A stretch of DNA of 64,000 bases from Thermomicrobiales bacterium (GTDB taxonomy: Bacteria; Chloroflexota; Chloroflexia; Thermomicrobiales; UBA6265): the NCBI GenBank assembly GCA_019637585.1, contig JAHBVL010000008.1, positions 1-64,000 of the forward strand, written 5' to 3'. This document shows, in pieces, positions 16,273-25,152 of this stretch. A program made the position numbers and the translations under genes. Each line of letters starts with the position of its first letter. Position 1 is the stretch's first letter. The notes under the pieces are model-generated. The model saw only the letters and a program-made list of their open reading frames with translations, was not told the origin of the DNA and ran no database searches.

Positions 16273-17283
16273 GTGAGTCGTGCAGTGCGGTCAGAAAGCG
16301 GGCATGAAGTGGACTGCGGCAGTGTCCAGGATCTTGCAGAAGATTATGTCATGGCCGGTCTCGAACCAGATGTCCACGATGCCGTCGCCGCGCATTGCGA
16401 TTCCTGCTCCCACTGCCGAGAAGTCATCGACGAGCTGACTACCACCGTTTCCATGCTGGCATTCGCCAGTCGCCCTGTGGCTCCACCGGCGACCGCCAAA
16501 GCCGCGCTCTTTGCCCGGATTGCCCAAAATGCCGTGCCCGCCGAGCGACCAGCGCTCTGGACTGGCGATTCGCTCGATTCCTTTCGCACCCCCACCCTTC
16601 CGGCAGCGCCCATCATCCCGGCGCAACCGATAGCACCGGGTTCCGGGCTCGAAGCAGCGCCGAACCGCAGCTGGTCCCGCTTCGTCTCCTATGCCGCCCC
16701 CCTGGCCACCATTCCACTGATTCTCGCGCTCGGCTTCGTTGGCTACTGGGGCACGTCCAACCGAATTCAGCTCAACAACAGAACCGAAGCGGTCGACCAG
16801 CTCAATTCGACGGTCGAGCTCCTCAACTCCCGCATCGATTCTCTGTCGGTCGGTATGGGCGATTTCGAGCGATACCTCAATCCCGACACCTCGAAGCACT
16901 ACGCCATGCTCGATCCCAGCCCCTCGACCGGAGGATCGCAGGCCTATGGTCTCCTTCTGACCTATGCGTTCGGCGATGAAGCCGTGGTGATGACCTGGCG
17001 TCTCGATCCCGAGATCGATGCCTACGAAGTCGTCATCAGCGGCGTCGACGGCAGTGAGAAGTCGCTTGGCAATCTCTACCCCGACGCCGATGGCGACGCC
17101 ATGCTCCGGGTCGACTTTGGCATTCCGCTCAACGAAATCCAGTCGATCCACGTGCGCCCCAAAGCCGAACTCTATGGAACAGCCAGCGACTTGCGCGCCC
17201 AGCAGCCCGATGCTCTGACCGCGATTCTCTGGCCGGGACTCTCTGGCGTGCAGGACACGGTGACGCTGCAAAGCTACCCGTAA
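16273..17283 (+). CDS. Membrane-bound zinc-type anti-sigma factor
   Basis: It should sequester the sigma factor encoded just upstream. The N-terminal anti-sigma domain has the ZAS motif AAHCDSCSHC (H-x3-C-x2-C, about residues 40-48). A Pro/Ala-rich linker leads to one transmembrane helix (LATIPLILALGFVGYWG), then a coiled segment (NRTEAVDQLNSTVELLNSRI) and an extracytoplasmic beta-rich domain like the C-terminal part of RskA (AYEVVISGVDGSEKSLG). Start taken at GTG 16273; GTG 16285 is also possible. The topology suggests release by regulated proteolysis, but no site-2 protease is nearby. Confidence 0.88.
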   Translation: MSRAVRSESGHEVDCGSVQDLAEDYVMAGLEPDVHDAVAAHCDSCSHCREVIDELTTTVSMLAFASRPVAPPATAKAALFARIAQNAVPAERPALWTGDSLDSFRTPTLPAAPIIPAQPIAPGSGLEAAPNRSWSRFVSYAAPLATIPLILALGFVGYWGTSNRIQLNNRTEAVDQLNSTVELLNSRIDSLSVGMGDFERYLNPDTSKHYAMLDPSPSTGGSQAYGLLLTYAFGDEAVVMTWRLDPEIDAYEVVISGVDGSEKSLGNLYPDADGDAMLRVDFGIPLNEIQSIHVRPKAELYGTASDLRAQQPDALTAILWPGLSGVQDTVTLQSYP

Positions 17284-17290
17284 CTCCCAA

Positions 17291-17320
17291 TTGCGCCCGC
17301 AACCCCTCCGGGTCTATAGT
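17291..17320 (+). promoter_or_regulatory. Promoter candidate for the GT2 gene
   Basis: TTGCGC (17291-17296) and TATAGT (17315-17320) with an 18-bp spacer lie just after the anti-sigma stop. Transcription would start near 17327, about 20 nt before the ATG. This suggests the glycosyltransferase set has its own promoter. Confidence 0.4.
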
Positions 17321-17346
17321 CAACAGTCGTTTCCGCGATCCGCGGA

Positions 17347-18471
17347 ATGATTGAACGAACGGCGCACATGACCAATCTGACTGCCAGTTCACAGACCATC
17401 GCCGCGGGTGCTCCGGCCGCCACGCTCCCTGCAACAAAACCGCTCGACGAGTCGGCGGCGTTCGCGTCGGTCGCGCTGGCTGATCTGCCTCCCGCCGAGG
17501 GTCCGCTCAGTCTGGTGATTCCGGTCATGAACGAGGAAGGCAATCTCCGCGAGCTTCACAGCCGCCTCACCACGTCTCTGCAGGCGATTGGCCGGCCCTA
17601 CGAAATCCTCTTCATCGACGATGGATCGACCGATGGCACCTGGGCACTGATCGAAGCGCTCCGGAAGGAGGATCCATCGATCGTCGCCCTCCGGCACCGC
17701 CGCAACTTCGGCAAGGCCACGGCGCTGGCCAATGGCTTTTCGGTCGCCCGGGGCGATCTTGTCATCACCATGGATGGTGACCTGCAGGACGACCCGGCCG
17801 AGATCTACCGGATGATCGACTACCTCAACGAGGGATACGATCTCGTTTCCGGATGGAAGCAGAACCGCCAGGATCCCTGGGGGAAAACAGCACCGAGCCG
17901 CCTCTTCAACTGGACAGTCCGGCGAGTCACCGGAGTCCAGTTGCATGACTTCAACTGCGGTTTCAAGATCTACCGGCGGGATGTTACCGACACGATCCGG
18001 CTCTATGGAGAGCTGCATCGCTTCACCCCGGTGCTGGCCGCCGCCGAAGGCTTCCGCGTCGCGGAGCTGCCGGTCCGTCATCACCCGCGCACCTGGGGTT
18101 CATCGAAATACGGCATCAAGCGGCTGATCAAGGGATTCCTCGATCTGATCACCGTTTTCTTCCTGACCAACTATCGCCAGCGTCCGATGCATCTCTTCGG
18201 ATTGCCGGGCATTCTGGCCGTCGGCATCGGCGTGCTAATCGGACTCAAACTGACATTCGACCGGCTGGTCCAGGATCAGCAGATCGGCACACGCCCCCTG
18301 CTCATGCTGGCCGTCCTCCTCGTTGTCGTCGGAACACAGTTTTTCGCGCTTGGTCTGCTCGGCGAGTTTCTGGCCAACGGCCGGAACGCGGCGAAAAATG
18401 ATCCCGAGCGATATCTGCGATCTGCACTCGGCGTAACCGGGGAACGCCACTGGCCGACCGGCACGGTCTGA
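17347..18471 (+). CDS. Polyprenyl-phosphate-type family 2 glycosyltransferase
   Basis: Membrane-associated GT2 resembling dolichol-phosphate mannosyltransferase or undecaprenyl-phosphate sugar transferases. Visible features are LSLVIPVMNEEGNL, the DDGSTDGT nucleotide-sugar motif, TMDGDLQDDP with the catalytic DxD-like site, and FNCGFKIYRR. Two C-terminal transmembrane helices (LFGLPGILAVGIGVLIGL and LLMLAVLLVVVGTQFF) would anchor it. It likely makes a lipid-linked monosaccharide on the cytoplasmic face. The next gene starts 17 bp later and encodes a flippase-like protein, a common pairing. Start 17347 or 17368. Confidence 0.9.
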   Translation: MIERTAHMTNLTASSQTIAAGAPAATLPATKPLDESAAFASVALADLPPAEGPLSLVIPVMNEEGNLRELHSRLTTSLQAIGRPYEILFIDDGSTDGTWALIEALRKEDPSIVALRHRRNFGKATALANGFSVARGDLVITMDGDLQDDPAEIYRMIDYLNEGYDLVSGWKQNRQDPWGKTAPSRLFNWTVRRVTGVQLHDFNCGFKIYRRDVTDTIRLYGELHRFTPVLAAAEGFRVAELPVRHHPRTWGSSKYGIKRLIKGFLDLITVFFLTNYRQRPMHLFGLPGILAVGIGVLIGLKLTFDRLVQDQQIGTRPLLMLAVLLVVVGTQFFALGLLGEFLANGRNAAKNDPERYLRSALGVTGERHWPTGTV

Positions 18472-18488
18472 ACGGAATCATCTCGTCC

Positions 18489-19508
18489 GTGCTGAAGCGC
18501 TTCCTCGCGATCCCCACGCCCGTTGTCTTTCTCGTTTCCGTCGGTATCGCCATTCTCCTCCTCTGGCAACAGGGTGCGATGGGAGAGATCGGCCCTGCAC
18601 TGCGATCGGCCAATCCCTGGCAAATCGTGGCCGGGCTTCTCCTCTATCTCGCCGGATTGATCCTGCTCTGCGTCCGCTGGAGCGTGCTGGTGCGGATGAT
18701 CGGCGGCAAACCCGATTCGCTCCTGGCCAGTGAGGCGTTCGTCACGTCGGTCGCCATGAACTACGCGGCTCCCCTGAGTCTGGCAATCCCCGGCCGGGCG
18801 TTGCTCACGATGCGCGCGCTCGGTCTCTCCAAATCGGAAACCGCCGGACTTTCGTTTTGGGAAGTCGCCGCCGATCTTCTGGTGCTGGCCGCGGGCACCG
18901 GTCTCTGGATTCTGCTCGGCGGTTGGCGAGGCGAGGGGCTCGGCGATATCGATTCGACCTGGGCCATCGGCGGTCTTCTATTGGCGCTGATTGCGCTGGT
19001 CGCCATTGTGGCCGCCATCAGGAGCATCAAGCGACTGCGCACACTGGCCGCCTCATTGCTCGGCAAGATCGGTCCGAGTCTCCGTCATCCAATGCGGCGA
19101 CCGGGTCCAGCAGCGCTCGCTCTGGCGCTGACTATCCTCTTCTGGATCATCCAGGGCGTCGTCATCGGCATTCTGTTGACCGCGATCGACGGCGTCCGGC
19201 CGGCCGGTCTGCTGGTGCTGGGATTGACCACTTTTCCCATTCTCATCGGTATGATCAGCCCCGTCCCAGGGGGCGCCGGTATCCGTGAAGCCCTCATGAT
19301 CGCCGTCGCGGGGGTTCACAGCGCCAACGAGGCCTCGGTGTTGCTGGCTGGCGTCACCTATCGCATCGCGCTCTTCGCCGCTTTGCCGGTTCTCTATCTG
19401 GCCATCCGGCTCCTGATCGAGATGCGACCAGGAGGTCGTGGCACAATAGGCGGTGAGGCGGCCCCTTCTCTCCTGACCACACCAGGCGGTGAACGTGATC
19501 TCGACTGA
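18489..19508 (+). CDS. Lysylphosphatidylglycerol-synthase-like (UPF0104/AglD-type) membrane protein
   Basis: Polytopic membrane protein (339 residues, about eight helices) of the LPG synthase transmembrane superfamily, without the aminoacyl-transferase domain. Family hallmarks include the basic RWSVLVRMIGG loop, SEAFVTSVAMNYAAPL, and PVPGGAGIREALM in the C-terminal half. Members of this type sit next to GT2 genes and are proposed to flip lipid-linked sugars or other lipids. GTG start. Its last 20 bp overlap the next gene, supporting a GT2-flippase-methyltransferase operon. Confidence 0.85.
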   Translation: MLKRFLAIPTPVVFLVSVGIAILLLWQQGAMGEIGPALRSANPWQIVAGLLLYLAGLILLCVRWSVLVRMIGGKPDSLLASEAFVTSVAMNYAAPLSLAIPGRALLTMRALGLSKSETAGLSFWEVAADLLVLAAGTGLWILLGGWRGEGLGDIDSTWAIGGLLLALIALVAIVAAIRSIKRLRTLAASLLGKIGPSLRHPMRRPGPAALALALTILFWIIQGVVIGILLTAIDGVRPAGLLVLGLTTFPILIGMISPVPGGAGIREALMIAVAGVHSANEASVLLAGVTYRIALFAALPVLYLAIRLLIEMRPGGRGTIGGEAAPSLLTTPGGERDLD

Positions 19509-20121
19509 ATCCCCGACAGAAACGCTCGACACGAGCAACTTCCGAAAACACACCCACGCGAACCCGGTCCAGAAGAAGCTCATCGACCGGTTTCACCACG
19601 TCGTCGTCGGCAAGATCGCCGAGCTGGCGCCGGAGTCCTTTCTCGATGCCGGGTGCGGCGAGGGGTTCGTGTCCGGATATCTGCTGGACCGCATGCCTGG
19701 TCTGGAGATTCTCGGATTCGACTGGAATCCCGATTCGGTCCGCATGGCGGTCGAACGCAATCCCGCCGGCAGCTACATGGTCGCCGACATCACGCAGCTG
19801 CCGTTCGATGACAAGCAATTCGACGTTGCCGGTTGCTTCGAAGTGCTCGAGCATCTGTACGATCCGGAAAAAGCGCTGGGCGAGCTCCTGCGGGTATCAC
19901 GCCAGGCAATTGTGCTCAGCGTGCCGCACGAACCCTGGTTCTGCATGGCCAATGTCGCCCGGGGCAAGAATCTGGACATCACGCCAAAGGGAAGCGATCC
20001 CGATCACCGGCAATTCTGGAACCGCAGTGCCTTTCAGGCGTTTGTCTCCGCACAGGCCGAGATTCGCTGGCTGGGCGGCTCGTTTCCCTGGACCATCTGC
20101 GTCGCCGCTCCCCGCCGCTGA
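19489..20121 (+). CDS. Class I SAM-dependent methyltransferase
   Basis: This 210-residue soluble methyltransferase has motif I FLDAGCGEGFVSGYL, an acidic residue at the end of beta-2 (GFDWNPDSV), VADITQLPFDDKQFD and CFEVLEHLYDPEKAL (motif post-I to III). The last is typical of ubiquinone/menaquinone-like and sugar or lipid methyltransferases. It overlaps the flippase-like gene by 20 bp, so it probably modifies the same lipid or glycan. GTG 19489 is used; GTG 19495 also fits. Substrate unknown. Confidence 0.85.
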   Translation: MNVISTESPTETLDTSNFRKHTHANPVQKKLIDRFHHVVVGKIAELAPESFLDAGCGEGFVSGYLLDRMPGLEILGFDWNPDSVRMAVERNPAGSYMVADITQLPFDDKQFDVAGCFEVLEHLYDPEKALGELLRVSRQAIVLSVPHEPWFCMANVARGKNLDITPKGSDPDHRQFWNRSAFQAFVSAQAEIRWLGGSFPWTICVAAPRR

Positions 20122-20211
20122 CCCTGCCGGCCATAGCTGCGACCGTCGTTTCCCGGCAGGCATGGTGTATGCTCGAATGGTATCCACCTCCTGCGACGCT
20201 GGTCCCAGCTT

Positions 20212-21840
20212 ATGAGCAGCACGCCACGCCACCTCTTCAGACGCTCGATCTCCCAGAAACACTGTCCGGTGTGCGGCGCTGCCTGCCCTTCGGACAACCT
20301 CTTCTGCATTGATTGCGGGGCGTCGATCGTCAAAGCTCCCCGGGTGAACCGGACTCCGGCGAAGACCACGCCACAGCAGTTTCAGGTGCCCACCTATCTC
20401 TCGCGCGACAGCGCCCTCTTTCAATACGACGACACCCCGATGGGCACCGGTCTCGTCTGGCTGGGGCTCATCCTGATCGCCATTCCGACGATGACCCGAA
20501 ACATCTCGCCGATTTCGGTCGGCGCCTGGATCGCTGGTCTGGCAGCGGTGGTGGCCGGCATCGCCCGGACTCGCAGTGACGGACAGGCGCTCCTCAGGGC
20601 GGGTCTGGCCACCGGAGTCGCCGCGGTGATCTCCCTTGGGGTCATCGGTCAGGGATTGCTGCGAGGCCCGGACACCTCCCTCGACCAGGAGCAACTGGCC
20701 GCGGTCGTCACGGAATCTCCCGACGAAACCGAATCCGGGATGTCGCCCGCCCGCACATTCGATGGCTCGGTGCCCACGCTGCGCGGTTCAGCGGCGCACG
20801 TCGGCGAGAATCCCGGTCCGTTGCTCGAAGGCAATCCCTATCGAGCCTGGCGATACGATACCGGCCAGCTCCTCAACTCCACCCCGGCGATCGTCGAAGG
20901 ATCGGCCTACTTCGGCACCCGGGATGGCTATCTGATTGCCCTCGATCTCCTCACGGCGATGCCCCGCTGGACCTTCGACCTGAGCGGGTATCCCGTGTCG
21001 TCAGCCCCGGCGTACAGCAATCGCACCATCTATGTCGGCAGCGGGTACCACGTCTACGCCATCGATGCCGAACGGGGAACCGAGCGTTGGCAATTCGAGA
21101 TGAGCTACGCCGGGGAGTCTTCTCCCACCGTCGCGGAAGGGGTCGTCTACGTCGCCAGCAAGGAACATGTCCTCTATGCCCTCGACGCCGAAACAGGCGA
21201 GAAGATCTGGTCCTACCGCACCGATGGACTCATCTATGGCTCTCCGACCTTGTCGGATGAGCTCGTCCTGATCGGCACGGATGAGGGCCACATCTTTGCC
21301 ATTTCCCGGCAGACTGGTTTTGCCCTGTGGAAACATACGGCGGCGAGCGGCGTCTACTCGACGATCTCGGTTGACGACGGACTGGCGCTGGTCACCCTCT
21401 TCGACCAATCGGTGATCGCGCTCGATCTGCGAACCGGCGCGCAGGTTTGGGAGTTTCCGGTCGGCGGCAGCGCGTCGCCGGCTATCCGGTCCAGTCATGT
21501 CTATGTAGGGAGCGCCGACGGAGCGGTCTACGCACTCGACGCCAAGGAAGGCGGTCCGCCTGCCTGGCTCTTTCCCACGGGCAATGGTCAGGTTCAATCA
21601 CCGGTCATCGTCGGTGAAACGCTTGTCTTTGCCGCGGGTCCGACCCTCTACGCGGTGGAACGCGCGACCGGTGAGCTCCTCTGGCAATACCCTATCGGCT
21701 CACCGGCCACAACCGAACCGGTTGTCGTCGACGGCATGATTTACATCGGCGCCGAAGACGGCAATCTGTACGCGATCGCTGGCGATGCCAGCCTTCTGCC
21801 CGACGACGAGGAGAACGGCGCCCGGTCGCCCAAGTTCTAG
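20212..21840 (+). CDS. Zinc-ribbon membrane protein with PQQ-like beta-propeller
   Basis: The 542-residue order is: N-terminal zinc ribbon (HCPVCG, then FCIDCG; C18, C21, C32, C35); two to three transmembrane helices (about 80-150, with SPISVGAWIAGLAAVVAGI and ATGVAAVISLGVIGQG); then about 340 residues of PQQ/PQQ-like WD repeats such as YALDAETGEKIWSYRTDG and IALDLRTGAQVWEFPVG. The propeller would be outside and the ribbon inside. Quinoprotein catalytic residues are not apparent, so this is more likely a structural or sensing propeller like BamB than a dehydrogenase. Its TAG stop shares CTAG with the convergent next gene. Confidence 0.85.
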   Translation: MSSTPRHLFRRSISQKHCPVCGAACPSDNLFCIDCGASIVKAPRVNRTPAKTTPQQFQVPTYLSRDSALFQYDDTPMGTGLVWLGLILIAIPTMTRNISPISVGAWIAGLAAVVAGIARTRSDGQALLRAGLATGVAAVISLGVIGQGLLRGPDTSLDQEQLAAVVTESPDETESGMSPARTFDGSVPTLRGSAAHVGENPGPLLEGNPYRAWRYDTGQLLNSTPAIVEGSAYFGTRDGYLIALDLLTAMPRWTFDLSGYPVSSAPAYSNRTIYVGSGYHVYAIDAERGTERWQFEMSYAGESSPTVAEGVVYVASKEHVLYALDAETGEKIWSYRTDGLIYGSPTLSDELVLIGTDEGHIFAISRQTGFALWKHTAASGVYSTISVDDGLALVTLFDQSVIALDLRTGAQVWEFPVGGSASPAIRSSHVYVGSADGAVYALDAKEGGPPAWLFPTGNGQVQSPVIVGETLVFAAGPTLYAVERATGELLWQYPIGSPATTEPVVVDGMIYIGAEDGNLYAIAGDASLLPDDEENGARSPKF

Positions 21841-23507
21841 CGAAGTCCGAGCGCTTTCCATGGATCGGGCATCGGACCGACCGGCACCTCGATCAGCACC
21901 GGCTCATCCGCTTTGAACGACTCTTCCAGCGCGGTCTGCAACCCCTCCGGCGTCGTCACCTGCCGACCGGCCACGCCAAACGCATCGGCCAGTTTGAGGT
22001 AGTCCGGGTTCCTGAGGTCGGAAGCGATCACCTTGCCACCCAGATCGACCTGCTGGATGCGCCGCACGTTGCCGTAGGCGGAATCGTTGAAGACAACGGT
22101 GACCACCCCGATGTTGTGCTGGGCGGCGGTGGAGAGCTCGTTCAGCGTGAATCCGAATCCACCATCGCCATTCACCGAAAGCACCGGCACATCCGGTTTG
22201 CCGACCTTGGCGCCCATCGCCGTGGTAAAGCCGTAGCCCAATGTCCCCTGATAGCCCGGCGTGATCCAGGTCATCGGTTTGTAGACCGGAAACGCGATCC
22301 GGCCGAAGTAGCTGAGCTGGGTCATCTCGTTGACCACGATGCCGTCGTCGGGTAAGGCATTGCGCATCGCCCTGGAAAACGCGGCCTGAGGCTGAACCGC
22401 GTCGAGCCGCTCCTCGAGGGTGGCCCTCAGCGCCCGAATCTCGTCGGTTCGCGAGGCCCGCTTGCCACTCTGGCCGGCGACGGCGTCATAGAGTGCCGTC
22501 AGCGCTTCTCCCGCGTCGGCGACGATCGCGACGTCGGCAGACTGATTGCGGGTGATCTCCTCGGGATCGATATCGATGCGAATCAGCCGCTGGTCAGGAC
22601 CGAGCGGCAACGGATCGCTCATCGAACCGAGGAACCTCGTACCAATGGCCAAGATCACATCCGCCGCCGGTCGCAGGGTTGCATCGGCAAGGTTGCTGAC
22701 CACCAGGTCTTCCCGATCGGAAACCACACCCCGGCCGTTCGATGAAAGAATGATCGGCGCCTGCAGCAGTGTTGCCAGGGCCAATAACGTCTCGCCAGCG
22801 CCACTCCGCTGCAACCCCCCGCCGCCGTAGATGACGGGATTGAGTCCCGAAGCCAGCAGCCTGGCCGCGGCCTGGATCGCGTCCAGATCGAGCGCGGGCG
22901 AGCTCTGCCCGGCGACATCACCGCCCAGATCAACGCTCCCCTCGGCAAAGAAGGTGTCGGGCGGCACCTCCACCGTCACCGGGCGTGGTCGCCCCGACCG
23001 GAGCTGGCGGAACGCCTCATGCAGCATGCCGGGAATCTCGGCCGGCGTCGTGGAGCGTTGCTGATGTTTCGAGAAAGAACGGGCCATCTCCAGCTGGTAG
23101 GGCACCTCATGCAGCATGCCCCGGCCTACGCCGATCAAATCTGAGCGAATCTGCCCGGTCAGACAAAGCACCGGTGAATTGCAGGCGTACGCCGTGGCCA
23201 GACCAGCCGCGGCATTCATCAATCCGGGTCCGGGCACCACCAGGCAGACCCCTTCCCGGCCAGTCACCCGGGCATAGCCGTCTGCCATGTAGGCCGTCGC
23301 CTGTTCGTGCCGGGTATGAATCACCCGAAGGTCGTCTGTCGCGTCGTACAGCGCCGAGAAGAGCCCATCGAGCTGCACACCTGGCAGGCCAAAAATCGTA
23401 TCGACGCCATATCGCTGGAGCATGGCCACCATCGCCTGCCCACCGGTCATCGTGCGCGAATTCGAATCGAGATGCTGATCTGGTTTGGCGAGAACGGACG
23501 AGCTCAC
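21837..23507 (-). CDS. Thiamine-diphosphate enzyme, acetolactate-synthase-like
   Basis: TPP enzyme of the acetolactate synthase/benzoylformate decarboxylase/oxalyl-CoA decarboxylase superfamily, 556 residues. The N-terminal Pyr domain holds the catalytic Glu in TRHEQATAYMADGYARVTG. The middle domain follows. The C-terminal PP domain has NGDGGFGFTLNELSTAAQ and VVFNDSAYGNVRR (GDG-N motif). It lacks an adjacent ilvN or ilvC, so biosynthetic acetolactate synthase is not supported; substrate is open. GTG 23507 is chosen because AAGGAG lies 7 nt upstream, removing 25 residues of unlike composition. The stop shares a CTAG with the gene at 20212. Confidence 0.88.
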   Translation of the reverse strand: MSSSVLAKPDQHLDSNSRTMTGGQAMVAMLQRYGVDTIFGLPGVQLDGLFSALYDATDDLRVIHTRHEQATAYMADGYARVTGREGVCLVVPGPGLMNAAAGLATAYACNSPVLCLTGQIRSDLIGVGRGMLHEVPYQLEMARSFSKHQQRSTTPAEIPGMLHEAFRQLRSGRPRPVTVEVPPDTFFAEGSVDLGGDVAGQSSPALDLDAIQAAARLLASGLNPVIYGGGGLQRSGAGETLLALATLLQAPIILSSNGRGVVSDREDLVVSNLADATLRPAADVILAIGTRFLGSMSDPLPLGPDQRLIRIDIDPEEITRNQSADVAIVADAGEALTALYDAVAGQSGKRASRTDEIRALRATLEERLDAVQPQAAFSRAMRNALPDDGIVVNEMTQLSYFGRIAFPVYKPMTWITPGYQGTLGYGFTTAMGAKVGKPDVPVLSVNGDGGFGFTLNELSTAAQHNIGVVTVVFNDSAYGNVRRIQQVDLGGKVIASDLRNPDYLKLADAFGVAGRQVTTPEGLQTALEESFKADEPVLIEVPVGPMPDPWKALGLR

Positions 23508-23762
23508 GGCAACTCCTTGAACGGTGCAACGCGGTGCAGCATCAACGGCGATGTGACCCACAATCGCACCAGCAGACGGCAATTCTAATCGTTGTTGATC
23601 AGGGCAAGACTCTGCACGGGAAAGTGGCGCCAGCGTGGCTTTTCCCTGTGAGTGCTGTCGTTACAATAGCCGTTGAATCAGGAATCGCCCGGTGACGCGC
23701 TGCCGCTTGCGAAGTGACCGTGCGAGCATGAGGCTGGACCAGCAACCAGACAGGATCGCGCC

Positions 23763-24464
23763 TTGAGATCAGAAGCCGACAAGTGGAAAGTACCGGAAAG
23801 CGATCCGGCCGGACATGGCGCCTCCGGGCGGATCAATGTTCCGGGCGGAGCGTCCAGCGCCGATCTCCCCGTGATCGACGATGAGCGCGGTCTCCTGATC
23901 TTCTGCGGCATGTGTGGCGCGCTCAATCCCACGACCAGCTACTACTGCGCCGCCTGCGGGTCGACCCTCGTCGACGCATTTCACGCGACCGAGGGACTGC
24001 GCGTTTTCGAGCGGCCGGACGCCGCTTCCCGCATCATCGACATCGTTCCAACCGGCGCCACCCTCGATATCAACGAGGATCCGGATGCTCCCAGTGACTA
24101 CGTCCGCGTCCGCCTGGAGAATGGCAAGCTCGGTTATATCCGGCTGGCCGAAGTAGCGGCCATGGCCGCGGCGCCCGCTTCCGGCCCGACGGTTGGCGGC
24201 AATCCCGATATCAACACCAACGCGCGAGGCTGCGTTTCGACGACAGGCGCCCTTGCTTCTCTCGCCCTGCTGATCCTCCTGTCCTCTCTTGCGTTCTATC
24301 TGATCAATCAGGAAGACTCGGCGGAAGCGGGATTCCTGGCGCTGGTGACCTGCATGGTCGTCGCGCCACTCTGCCTGCTGATGATCATCCTCTACCTCAT
24401 GGCCCGGGATCGCGAAGACCGGACGCTGGAAGCCGAAGAAGAAGCCCTTCTCCGAGAAGAATGA
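23763..24464 (+). CDS. Zinc-ribbon, SH3-like membrane protein
   Basis: A 233-residue protein with a short disordered N-terminus, a double CxxC zinc ribbon (FCGMCG and YCAACG), an SH3b-like segment (LRVFERPDAASRIIDIVPTG, then DYVRVRLENGKLGYIRL) and two C-terminal hydrophobic helices (about 160-180 and 190-215). TTG start with AGGA about 8 nt upstream. TACAAT at 23662-23667 is a possible -10. It shares the ribbon-plus-membrane theme with the protein encoded at 20212, three kilobases away. Function unknown; likely cell-envelope or stress related. Confidence 0.75.
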   Translation: MRSEADKWKVPESDPAGHGASGRINVPGGASSADLPVIDDERGLLIFCGMCGALNPTTSYYCAACGSTLVDAFHATEGLRVFERPDAASRIIDIVPTGATLDINEDPDAPSDYVRVRLENGKLGYIRLAEVAAMAAAPASGPTVGGNPDINTNARGCVSTTGALASLALLILLSSLAFYLINQEDSAEAGFLALVTCMVVAPLCLLMIILYLMARDREDRTLEAEEEALLREE

Positions 24465-24484
24465 GGACGGGCCCGACACAACGA

Positions 24485-24518
24485 CCACCGGTTGAAAACC
24501 GGTGGCTAACACGCCTCG
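24485..24518. repeat. CCACCGGTT hairpin repeat, copy 1
   Basis: CCACCGGTT-GAA-AACCGGTGG followed by CTAACACGCCTCG. The same 34-bp sequence occurs inverted at 29273-29306 with two or three changes. Both copies lie in gaps between convergent genes. Confidence 0.85.
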
Positions 24519-24654
24519 TCCTCGACGCCAAGACTGTTGGCTATCCTGATCATGTGAACAGGAAAGGCTGGTCTATCCCAGGCGATGTCACCTCAGGACA
24601 AACCAACCCATCAGCGTGAACGAGGAGTCTCAGCCTTTGGCTTCAGCCATCGGA

Positions 24655-25143
24655 TTAGCTGGCCTGCTCCTGATCCCAGAGCTGGCGTTGCACCTGCATG
24701 TGACCGAGATGCTGCGCGGTGTGGTCAAGCGCATGGATGATGCCCTGCGCTTTCGGCATTTCCGCCCGGCTGACTCCCTGGGCGGGATTCGCCTCCCGGC
24801 GGTAGATCGATCGCAGATCGTCGTCGGTCAGATTGGCGAACAATGCGGCGAGCTCCGCCAGCCAGGCGTCATACCGCGCCCGGATCGACGCGATCGAACC
24901 GCTCGCCTCGAACTCCGCCAAGCGCTGCCGGTTCAGATCCCTGCCGCCGACGGCCTGTAGCGTCCAGAACTCTCCGGCTCCGGCGATGTGGGTCGCCATA
25001 CCGTACATCGTGCTGATATCCCCATGCGCCTGACTCGTTTTCCAGGTGGCCAGCGCATCCTCCGGCATCCCTTCCATCGTTTCGATGACCTGATTCAGGA
25101 GTTTTTCCAGCGTCGCGAGAACGGCATCGTTGTACGGATTCAT
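24655..25143 (-). CDS. DinB-like four-helix metalloprotein
   Basis: The 162-residue helical-bundle protein has the DinB/YfiT pattern: ATHIAGAGEFWTLQ (first His), a middle acidic segment and HALDHTAQHLGHMQVQRQLW (His triad end). This superfamily includes mycothiol- and bacillithiol-dependent transferases and many uncharacterised proteins. The specific substrate cannot be read. The gap to its left contains the CCACCGGTT repeat. Only 9 bp separate it from the metallo-beta-lactamase-fold gene upstream, so it is probably the last gene of a three-gene operon with the PHP protein. Confidence 0.8.
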   Translation of the reverse strand: MNPYNDAVLATLEKLLNQVIETMEGMPEDALATWKTSQAHGDISTMYGMATHIAGAGEFWTLQAVGGRDLNRQRLAEFEASGSIASIRARYDAWLAELAALFANLTDDDLRSIYRREANPAQGVSRAEMPKAQGIIHALDHTAQHLGHMQVQRQLWDQEQAS

Positions 25144-25152
25144 GGCACTCCT

